Assembly: GCA_013388525.1 (NCBI GenBank)
Contig: JACAFA010000014.1
Location: 1-5,838, forward strand
Reading direction: 5' to 3'
DNA from: Ignavibacteriaceae bacterium
GTDB lineage: Bacteria > Bacteroidota > Ignavibacteria > Ignavibacteriales > Ignavibacteriaceae
DNA: 5,838 nt
Position 1 is the first letter of the stretch. Each line of letters starts with the position of its first letter. A program made the position numbers and the translations under genes. This document shows positions 1 to 5,428 of the stretch, piece by piece. The notes beneath the pieces are model-generated. The model saw only the letters and a program-made list of their open reading frames with translations, had not been told where the DNA came from and ran no database searches.

Positions 1-1028
1 ATACCAACTAAAGCATCTCTTCCATAATGTAATTCAGGGAAAATCACACCACCGCTTCCTTCACCGCCGATAACAGCATTTACCTCTTTCATTTTCTTCA
101 CAACATTTGCTTCACCAACTGCAGAACGAAAAACATTACAGCCAATTTTCTTTGCGATATCATCGACGGCTCTGGTTGTAGATAGGTTTACGACAACATT
201 TCCTCTTTTTCGGGAAAGAACAAACTTGACTACCTGCACAATTGTATTTTCTTCACTGAATGGTTCACCTTTATCTGTAATTAAGACTAATCTGTCAACA
301 TCAGGATCTACGACAATTCCAAGATCAGCCTTAACTTCTTTTACTCTTTTCAATGTCTTAGTAAGATTTTCAGGAAGAGGTTCAGGAGTTCGGGGGAAGA
401 TTCCAGTTTTTTCGCAGTTCATTTCAAAAACTTCACAGCCAAACTCCCTTAAGAACCCGGGCAAAACATAAGCACCGGCACCATTGACACAATCCAATAA
501 AACTTTGAATCGCTTTTTTCTGATCTCTTCAACATAAATAATTCCCAGATCGAATATTGCATCAACGTGATTTTGAATACCTTTCGGGTATTCTGTCCAC
601 TTGCCAACTTTATCCCAGGATTTATATTTTGGTTTATCATTCTGTAAAAACTTTTGCATCTGATTGTATTCTTCAGGAGAAAGAAACTGACCGGTTCCAT
701 TTAATAGTTTAAGTGCATTCCACTCATTTGGATTGTGGCTTGCTGAAATAGCAATGCCGCCCTGTGCTTTTAATTTTTTTACATTGAATTGAACAGTTGG
801 AGTAGGGCAGATACCGATATCGATTACATCAATTCCTTTTGCAAGTAATGTCCCTGTAGTAATCTGATTAACCATTTCGCCTGTAATTCTTGCGTCTCTT
901 CCAACTACTACTTTTCCCGTTCCAATAAAATCTGCATAAGCATTTGTGTATTTAATGATAGTTTCCGGCTCTAATCCATCGCCGACTATTCCACGGATTC
1001 CTGAAATGCTTGACATTAAAGTGGGCAT
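1..1028 (-). CDS. glmM: Phosphoglucosamine mutase (GlmM-type phosphohexomutase), C-terminus cut by window edge
   Basis: Alpha-D-phosphohexomutase that most likely converts glucosamine-6-phosphate to glucosamine-1-phosphate in the cytoplasm, on the way to UDP-GlcNAc for peptidoglycan and LPS. The 342 visible residues cover domains 1-3. The N-terminus has the SISGIRG substrate-loop signature (residues 7-13). The phosphoserine loop is SASHNP with S97 as the catalytic serine. The metal loop is DPDVDR (241-246) and the sugar-binding loop is GEGSGG (322-327). Domain 4, with its phosphate-binding loop, lies outside the window. The start is firm: an in-frame TAA directly precedes the ATG, and AAGGA sits 6 nt upstream of it. 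The DPD and GEGxGG variants are those I associate with archaeal and Bacteroidota-type enzymes rather than E. coli GlmM (DGDxDR, GEQSGH). A phosphomannomutase/phosphoglucomutase role cannot be excluded from sequence alone. It is transcribed away from the neighbouring glycosylase gene. Confidence 0.88.
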   Translation of the reverse strand, partial: MPTLMSSISGIRGIVGDGLEPETIIKYTNAYADFIGTGKVVVGRDARITGEMVNQITTGTLLAKGIDVIDIGICPTPTVQFNVKKLKAQGGIAISASHNPNEWNALKLLNGTGQFLSPEEYNQMQKFLQNDKPKYKSWDKVGKWTEYPKGIQNHVDAIFDLGIIYVEEIRKKRFKVLLDCVNGAGAYVLPGFLREFGCEVFEMNCEKTGIFPRTPEPLPENLTKTLKRVKEVKADLGIVVDPDVDRLVLITDKGEPFSEENTIVQVVKFVLSRKRGNVVVNLSTTRAVDDIAKKIGCNVFRSAVGEANVVKKMKEVNAVIGGEGSGGVIFPELHYGRDALVG

Positions 1029-1032
1029 TTAA

Positions 1033-1041
1033 TTTCCTTCT
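1033..1041 (-). promoter_or_regulatory. Ribosome binding site of glmM
   Basis: Read on the minus strand this is AGAAGGAAA; its AAGGA core ends 6 nt before the ATG at 1028. With the in-frame stop immediately before the ATG, it fixes the start. Confidence 0.6.
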
Positions 1042-1070
1042 CTGAGTTAAAAAATCTTCTTTAGATTGTG

Positions 1071-1078
1071 CAAAGATA
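1071..1078 (-). promoter_or_regulatory. Candidate Bacteroidota-type -7 promoter element for glmM
   Basis: The minus strand reads TATCTTTG, a full match to the TAnnTTTG -7 consensus of Bacteroidota primary sigma. It lies 42 nt before the glmM start codon, leaving a short leader. The flanked form TTATCTTTGC is repeated exactly in front of hppD. I see no clear TTTG/TTG -33 element at the expected spacing, so this rests on the -7 match and its position. For the divergent gene at 1121, the only plus-strand candidates in the spacer are two weaker AATATTTG matches (1079-1086 and 1094-1101). Confidence 0.4.
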
Positions 1079-1120
1079 AATATTTGGTAATTGAATATTT
1101 GGGTTTAATTTTAGTCAGTT

Positions 1121-1849
1121 ATGAATAAAAATTCTGCCCGGATAAAAGAAGAAATAAATACAATCAACAAATTATTGGTAGCCTATTTTAAAATTCCGTC
1201 AAGACCAAAGAAGCTTCCAAATCCAATTGATGCTTTGATCGCCACAATCCTATCGCAAAATACAAATGATCGGAATTCATTTCAGGCTTACCAAAATCTA
1301 AAGGAGAAATATAAATCAATTGATGAATTAGCTAATGCCCCGAGAAGTGAAATTGAAAAAGTTATAAGAGTTGCCGGACTTGGAAAGCAAAAGTCAGCTT
1401 CGATAAAAAGTTTTCTAATAACATTAAAAAAGAAAAATGGAAAACTGAATCTTCAACACATACGGAAAATGTCTGACGATGAAATACTTGATGAACTAAC
1501 TTCAATAAAAGGAATCGGAGTTAAGACAGCAAGCTGTGTTCTTTTATTTTCTTTGGATAGAAATGTTTGTCCGGTTGATACTCACGTCCACAGAACACTA
1601 AACAGAATTGGATTGGTTAAAACAAATACACCTGATAAAACTTTTGAGCATATAAAGAATGAATTACCTGATGGAATTGCGCACCAGTTTCATACAAATC
1701 TGATAAAGCTCGGCAGAGAAATTTGTAAGCCGGCAAAACCGAATTGTTCAATTTGTCCTTTGCTTCAGATATGTAATTTTAAAAAAAAGAATTTTGAAAT
1801 ACCACAGATAGCAAAAAATAATAGTTTCCTTTTACTTGATTCGATTTGA
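1121..1849 (+). CDS. nth: Endonuclease III-like DNA glycosylase/AP lyase with 4Fe-4S cluster
   Basis: Base-excision repair enzyme of the HhH-GPD superfamily, expected to remove oxidised pyrimidines from DNA and nick the abasic site by beta-elimination. The 242 residues include the helix-hairpin-helix around 127-143 (core KGIGVKTAS) with catalytic Lys K135, and the catalytic Asp D153 in PVDTH; the 18-residue K-to-D spacing equals that of E. coli Nth (K120/D138). A complete C-X6-C-X2-C-X5-C iron-sulfur motif follows (C202, C209, C212, C218). The lysine marks a bifunctional lyase and argues against MutY. The N-terminal helix reads LSQNTNDRN where classical Nth has LSAQATD, so it belongs to a divergent endonuclease III-like clade and its damage preference may differ. 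The C-terminus extends about 24 residues past the last cysteine. An in-frame TAG 6 nt upstream makes this ATG the earliest start; no clear Shine-Dalgarno is visible. It is probably transcribed alone. Confidence 0.93.
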   Translation: MNKNSARIKEEINTINKLLVAYFKIPSRPKKLPNPIDALIATILSQNTNDRNSFQAYQNLKEKYKSIDELANAPRSEIEKVIRVAGLGKQKSASIKSFLITLKKKNGKLNLQHIRKMSDDEILDELTSIKGIGVKTASCVLLFSLDRNVCPVDTHVHRTLNRIGLVKTNTPDKTFEHIKNELPDGIAHQFHTNLIKLGREICKPAKPNCSICPLLQICNFKKKNFEIPQIAKNNSFLLLDSI

Positions 1850-1873
1850 ATTTTAACAGAATATCGGATTTTT

Positions 1874-1889
1874 AAGAATTATAATTCTT
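1874..1889. repeat. Perfect 16-bp palindrome upstream of the hppD -7 element
   Basis: AAGAATTATAATTCTT is a perfect self-complementary 16-mer lying between the nth stop and hppD, ending 2 nt before the candidate -7 element at 1892. That places it in the spacer of the putative hppD promoter, where a bound repressor would block RNA polymerase. It could instead form a weak AT-rich hairpin behind nth, but no T-run follows, so an intrinsic terminator is poorly supported. Confidence 0.5.
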
Positions 1890-1891
1890 CT

Positions 1892-1899
1892 TATCTTTG
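1892..1899 (+). promoter_or_regulatory. Candidate Bacteroidota-type -7 promoter element for the tyrosine catabolism operon
   Basis: TATCTTTG matches TAnnTTTG completely and lies within TTATCTTTGC, identical to the minus-strand site in front of glmM. Transcription would start near 1905-1907, giving a leader of about 68 nt before the hppD ATG. No convincing -33 TTTG is seen at the usual spacing; the region about 19-23 bp upstream is only T-rich. It would drive hppD and probably the genes after it. Confidence 0.5.
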
Positions 1900-1924
1900 C
1901 TTTGCTATAAAGCGTATTTCAATT

Positions 1925-1941
1925 AAATTTGAATCAAATTT
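1925..1941. repeat. Perfect inverted repeat in the hppD leader (candidate operator)
   Basis: AAATTTGA-A-TCAAATTT is two perfect 8-bp arms around one central base. It lies about 20-35 nt downstream of the predicted transcription start and 21 nt before the Shine-Dalgarno, a common place for a roadblock repressor site. Its centre is about 51-52 bp from the centre of the palindrome at 1874-1889, close to five helical turns. The sequences of the two palindromes differ. Low-complexity AT content raises the chance of coincidence. Confidence 0.45.
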
Positions 1942-1961
1942 TCACTTCTATAAAAAATAAC

Positions 1962-1966
1962 AGGAG
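1962..1966 (+). promoter_or_regulatory. Ribosome binding site of hppD
   Basis: AGGAG with a 7-nt spacer to the ATG at 1974. A TAA stop in frame directly before the ATG rules out any earlier start. Confidence 0.75.
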
Positions 1967-1973
1967 TTTATAA

Positions 1974-3092
1974 ATGGCAGAACAATTAGGACTACTTGGT
2001 TACGATTACGTTGAATTCTACGTTGGCTCAGCAAAAATGTGGGCTTACTGGCACGCTAAAGCAATGGGGATGAAAATTGTTGGTTATCTTGGTCCTGAAA
2101 CTGGTGTGAAAGGTAAAGTTTCATACTATCTTGAACAAAATAATCTTCGTATTGTTATTACATCTGCAATTAATCCGAGTCAATACCAGATTCATCAATT
2201 TGTTGAAAGACATGGTGATGGAGTAAAGAGATGGTCATTGAAAGTTAAAGACGTAAAGAAAGCGTTTGACGGAGCAATAAAGAATGGAGCCATTCCTGCC
2301 TGGGAACCTGTCAGAACTGAAAACGAAAATGGGTATGTGGAAGAAGCGGCACTAAAATTGTACGATGACGCAGAAATTGTTTTAGTTAATCGTGATAATT
2401 ATAAAGGAATATTTAAACCTGGCTATGGAAAACCGCTTCAAAAAATTGAGATAGTTGCTGAAGAAACAGGATTGCAGGCGATTGATCATATTGTTGGCAA
2501 TGTAAGAACTAATGAAATGGATCTTTGGGTAAATTATTTAAATAAGAGTCTTAACTTCGAAACATTTATTGATTTTGGTCCTGGCGATATTTCAACTCAA
2601 TATTCTGCTTTATTATCAAAAGTTGTTCGTTCAACTGAAGGACCAGCAATTAAAAATCCTATCAACGAACCTTATGAAGGATTGAAAAAATCTCAGATTG
2701 AAGAGTACATTGATGAATATCTCGGTTCGGGAATTCAGCACGTTGCTGTTATTACAAACGATATTATCAAAACAATAGCAGCAATGAGAAAAAACGGAAT
2801 GGAATTTCTTTCAGTGCCCGATACTTATTATGATACGTTGAAAGAAAGAGGATTTGAGGTTACGGAAGATATTAATGAACTTAAAAAATATGGAATACTC
2901 TGTGACATTGAAGGCAAAGGTTATCTACTGCAGCTATTTACGAAACCAATCGGAGACAGACCAACATTCTTCTATGAAATAATCCAGAGAAGAAAAGGTG
3001 CACAAGGGTTTGGACAGGGTAATTTCCAGGCTTTGTTCGAATCAATCGAAAGGGATCAAGCGCTGCGCGGAAGTTTAGATAAAAATAAATAA
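1974..3092 (+). CDS. hppD: 4-hydroxyphenylpyruvate dioxygenase
   Basis: Cytoplasmic Fe(II)- and O2-dependent dioxygenase that turns 4-hydroxyphenylpyruvate (transaminated tyrosine) into homogentisate and CO2. The 372-residue length is normal for the family. Two vicinal-oxygen-chelate domains are seen: an N-terminal one (about 8-140, including TSAINP at 63-68 and the HGDGV signature at 80-84) and a catalytic C-terminal one (about 168-345). The iron triad is H172 (IDHIVGN), H256 (GIQHVAV) and E335 (FFYEIIQR). The C-terminal signature GFGQGNFQALF (345-355) closes the active site. F322 in LFTKP matches the Phe typical of HPPD; related hydroxymandelate synthases carry a smaller aliphatic residue there, so HPPD is preferred. 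The homogentisate dioxygenase gene follows directly, which supports the substrate assignment. It is first in the cluster, with its own candidate promoter and operator-like palindromes upstream. Confidence 0.96.
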   Translation: MAEQLGLLGYDYVEFYVGSAKMWAYWHAKAMGMKIVGYLGPETGVKGKVSYYLEQNNLRIVITSAINPSQYQIHQFVERHGDGVKRWSLKVKDVKKAFDGAIKNGAIPAWEPVRTENENGYVEEAALKLYDDAEIVLVNRDNYKGIFKPGYGKPLQKIEIVAEETGLQAIDHIVGNVRTNEMDLWVNYLNKSLNFETFIDFGPGDISTQYSALLSKVVRSTEGPAIKNPINEPYEGLKKSQIEEYIDEYLGSGIQHVAVITNDIIKTIAAMRKNGMEFLSVPDTYYDTLKERGFEVTEDINELKKYGILCDIEGKGYLLQLFTKPIGDRPTFFYEIIQRRKGAQGFGQGNFQALFESIERDQALRGSLDKNK

Positions 3093-3099
3093 ATATTTC

Positions 3100-3194
3100 A
3101 TCATGCAATCATGCAAGCTTACGATGATTAATAATTACAGAATTGCATGGGTGTATGTATGTATGAGTGCATAGTTATTAAATCAGTAATTATT
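3100..3194. repeat. Repeat-rich spacer between hppD and hmgA
   Basis: This spacer holds a tandem pair of ATCATGCA (3100-3107 and 3108-3115), the inverted partner TTGCATG (3143-3149, complementary to CATGCAA at 3110-3116), a further TGCAT (3168-3172), a tetranucleotide run GTATGTATGTATG (3153-3165), and a 9-bp inverted repeat AATAATTAC (3130-3138) / GTAATTATT (3186-3194) that ends 1 nt before the hmgA Shine-Dalgarno. No TAnnTTTG promoter is visible, so hmgA is probably read through from hppD. The segment may be a decayed intergenic repeat element or an mRNA structure; the sequence does not decide. Confidence 0.5.
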
Positions 3195-3195
3195 T

Positions 3196-3201
3196 AGGAG
3201 G
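3196..3201 (+). promoter_or_regulatory. Strong ribosome binding site of hmgA
   Basis: AGGAGG with a 6-nt spacer to the ATG at 3208, the best Shine-Dalgarno in the window. An in-frame TGA directly before the ATG fixes the start. Confidence 0.8.
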
Positions 3202-3207
3202 TTTTGA

Positions 3208-4377
3208 ATGCCATTTTATGTTAAAGTCGGAAAAGTTCCACCGAAAAGACACATTACATTTTATAAAGATGATGGTAAATCTTTGTATCGTGAAGAGTTG
3301 TTCAGCACAAAAGGATTCTCAGGGATTTATTCCAACAAGTATCATCTTTATATGCCCCCTGAAGTTGAAAAGATTAGCGAAGTTGCAATTGATACTTCTG
3401 CAAACGATTGGAATAATGCTCCGGTTGAATATTATCATTTTATTACTGATAAGAAAAAAACTAATGGAAACATTCTTACTTCAAGAAATGAATTTCTTAA
3501 AAATGATCATTGTGTGATTTCAACAGCAAATGTTTCAGAGGATACAGAATATTTTTACCGAAACAGTCAGATGCATGAAATGCTATTCGTTCACCATGGC
3601 AGCGGATTTTTACTTTCAGAATACGGCAAAATAAAATTTGAAGAGTGGGACTATCTTATAATTCCTAAAGGAACAACTTACCAGATTAAATTTGATGATT
3701 ATAAGAACAACAAACTATTGATTGTTGAGTCATCAACACCTTATGAAATTCCAAGACATTTTAGAAATGAGTATGGACAACTCACAGAGGACGCACCGTA
3801 CTATGAAAGAGATTTTCGCGTTCCTGAGTTTATGGAACCAATAGACAAACACGGTGATTTCAGATTATGGCTGAAAGTTCGTAACAGAATGTTTGAGTTC
3901 AAGCTCCCGCATCATCCTTTTGATGTTGTTGGCTGGGATGGATTTCTTTATCCGTACGCTTTTAATATAAAAGAGTATGCACCGAAAGTTGGCAAGATTC
4001 ATCTGCCGCCGCCGGTTCATTTAGCATTTGTTACTGAAAATTTTGTAGTATGTAATTTTGTTCCGAGACTTTATGATTTCCATCCGCAGGCAATTCCTGC
4101 TCCTTACTATCATTCAAATGTGGATAGCGATGAAGTTCTTTATTATGTTCATGGAGATTTTATGTCCCGAACAGGCGTTCAGGAAGGATCAATTACATTA
4201 CATCCGATGGGAATACCACACGGACCTCAGCCCGGAAAAACTGAAGCATCAATTGGCAAAAAAGAAACTGAAGAATATGCAGTTATGATTGATACTTTCC
4301 AGCCTTTGCACGTTACGAAGAATGTTAAAGAAACAATGGTTGATGAGTATTCACAGTCTTGGCTACAAAAAAAATAG
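3208..4377 (+). CDS. hmgA: Homogentisate 1,2-dioxygenase (short bacterial form)
   Basis: Cupin-fold Fe(II) ring-cleaving dioxygenase that opens homogentisate with O2 to 4-maleylacetoacetate, the second step of the cluster. At 389 residues it is shorter than the human or Pseudomonas enzymes (about 430-445). An N-terminal cupin-like region (about 119-160) contains MHEMLFVHHGSG and the IIPKGTTYQI strand pair. The C-terminal domain carries the iron triad in PYYHSN (H302), E309 and IPHGPQPG (H338). The first His and Glu are 7 residues apart, against 6 in the human enzyme (H335/E341). H265 in IHLPPPVH is the best candidate for the catalytic base matching human H292. The segment VVGWDG (240-245) replaces the WHG of the classical enzymes; I recall WDG as typical of this short subfamily. 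It lies 115 bp after hppD and 28 bp before the next gene, so it is probably cotranscribed with both. Confidence 0.93.
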   Translation: MPFYVKVGKVPPKRHITFYKDDGKSLYREELFSTKGFSGIYSNKYHLYMPPEVEKISEVAIDTSANDWNNAPVEYYHFITDKKKTNGNILTSRNEFLKNDHCVISTANVSEDTEYFYRNSQMHEMLFVHHGSGFLLSEYGKIKFEEWDYLIIPKGTTYQIKFDDYKNNKLLIVESSTPYEIPRHFRNEYGQLTEDAPYYERDFRVPEFMEPIDKHGDFRLWLKVRNRMFEFKLPHHPFDVVGWDGFLYPYAFNIKEYAPKVGKIHLPPPVHLAFVTENFVVCNFVPRLYDFHPQAIPAPYYHSNVDSDEVLYYVHGDFMSRTGVQEGSITLHPMGIPHGPQPGKTEASIGKKETEEYAVMIDTFQPLHVTKNVKETMVDEYSQSWLQKK

Positions 4378-4405
4378 AATAATGAAATAGAAAGATTACT
4401 TAAAG

Positions 4406-5428
4406 ATGAAACTAGTTTCCTACACAACCAAGAAAAAAGACAGACTCGGACTATATGTTGACGGTAAAATTTATAATCTTCAGGAATGTGCAGCCGGATT
4501 AGGCATTGAATTACCAAATCGAATGAGGAGATTCTTGAGAGGCGGTGAAGAAATGATGAATCAGGCTCGGCAAGTTGAGCAGGCTATTAAGGAAGGGAAG
4601 ATAACTTCATTTGTTGATGATCCGAATTTAAAACTACTGGCTCCTGTTCCTAATCCTACTTCGTGCAGAGATGGATATGCATTTCGTCAGCACGTTCAAA
4701 CTGCAAGAAGAAATAGGGGAGTCGAAATGATTCCTGAATTCGATCAATATCCAGTTTTTTATTTCACCAATCACAATGCAATATTTGGTGAAGGTGAAAT
4801 CAGAGTTGAGGATGATCATCTTCGACAATTAGATTTTGAACTTGAAGCCGCAATTGTGATAGGAAAAGAAGGAAAAAATATTTCTTCATCAGAAGCAGAC
4901 AATTATATCGCTGGTTATATGATTATGAATGACTTCTCTGCACGTGTTCTCCAAATGGAAGAGATGAAATTAAATCTCGGTCCGGCAAAAGGTAAAGATT
5001 TTGCAACATCAATCGGTCCCTGGCTTGTTACTCCTGATGAACTTGAACGATTTAAGATTGAAACTGAATTCGGAAATAAATATGACCTCAGAATGACAGC
5101 AAAACACAATGGTAGGCAAATATCAGACGGCAACATGAAAGATATGAATTGGACTTTTGCCGAAATAATTGAAAGAGCTTCTTACGGTGTTCGATTACTT
5201 CCCGGTGATGTTATCGGTTCAGGAACTGTTGGAACCGGCTGCTATCTCGAGCTAAATGGCACTTGGGCAATCGAAGCAAAAGAAAAGGGAAAAGATTTCA
5301 AACCAATCTGGCTTCAGGATGGAGATGAAATTGAACTTGAAATTACCGGGCTTGGTGTTCTTAAAAATACAATCAGAAAATCAAAGAAGAGCAGATCTAT
5401 TCTTGCAAAAAAGAAAAAATTATCTTAA
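4406..5428 (+). CDS. fahA: Fumarylacetoacetate hydrolase family protein (probable fumarylacetoacetase)
   Basis: Metal-dependent C-C bond hydrolase, expected to split fumarylacetoacetate into fumarate and acetoacetate, the last step of tyrosine breakdown. Of 340 residues, about 1-78 form the N-terminal domain and the rest the catalytic FAH fold. Against human FAH, D89 and H96 in DGYAFRQH match D126 and the catalytic base H133 with identical spacing. E145 and E147 (DFELE) match E199/E201, D176 (MNDFSAR) matches D233, K197 (GKDF) matches K253, and T274 (GSGTVG) matches T350. It is shorter than the eukaryotic enzyme (about 420) and ends in a lysine-rich tail (325-338). The family also contains related acylpyruvate and dienoate hydrolases, so the substrate call rests on complete active-site conservation plus position after hppD and hmgA. 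The Shine-Dalgarno is weak (AGAAAG, 4389-4394); an in-frame TAG at 4388-4390 limits the start. Its stop overlaps the next start. Confidence 0.88.
   Translation: MKLVSYTTKKKDRLGLYVDGKIYNLQECAAGLGIELPNRMRRFLRGGEEMMNQARQVEQAIKEGKITSFVDDPNLKLLAPVPNPTSCRDGYAFRQHVQTARRNRGVEMIPEFDQYPVFYFTNHNAIFGEGEIRVEDDHLRQLDFELEAAIVIGKEGKNISSSEADNYIAGYMIMNDFSARVLQMEEMKLNLGPAKGKDFATSIGPWLVTPDELERFKIETEFGNKYDLRMTAKHNGRQISDGNMKDMNWTFAEIIERASYGVRLLPGDVIGSGTVGTGCYLELNGTWAIEAKEKGKDFKPIWLQDGDEIELEITGLGVLKNTIRKSKKSRSILAKKKKLS

Noticed and set aside
449..700. Minus-strand reading frame of 83 codons
   Set aside because: It lies inside the glmM coding sequence in another frame, and its translation has no family features.
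1781..1788. A8 run in nth just after the iron-sulfur cluster, as a possible slippage or frameshift site
   Set aside because: The reading frame is intact through all four cysteines to a normal stop, and A-runs are expected in AT-rich lysine codons.
1121..1849. MutY-type adenine glycosylase
   Set aside because: The catalytic Lys of bifunctional endonuclease III is present (K135) and there is no C-terminal NUDIX-like domain.
1874..1889. Palindrome as an intrinsic terminator of nth
   Set aside because: The stem is entirely AT-rich apart from two G-C pairs and is not followed by a T-run; its place next to the -7 element fits an operator better.
1974..3092. Hydroxymandelate synthase instead of HPPD
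   Set aside because: The pocket Phe in LFTKP and the direct linkage to homogentisate dioxygenase favour HPPD.
4367..4374. A8 run directly before the hmgA stop codon
   Set aside because: Slippage would add only a few residues before another stop, so there is no sign of a programmed fusion to the next gene.
3208..4377. Loss of the catalytic histidine in homogentisate dioxygenase (WDG for WHG at 243-245)
   Set aside because: Counting back from the iron-ligand His in the human sequence puts the catalytic base H292 in a later segment, which aligns with H265 here, so catalysis need not be lost.
4227..4517. Minus-strand reading frame across the hmgA/fahA junction
   Set aside because: It is antisense to two well-supported genes, has no ribosome site, and its Cys/Phe/Ser-rich translation is typical of a shadow frame in AT-rich DNA.
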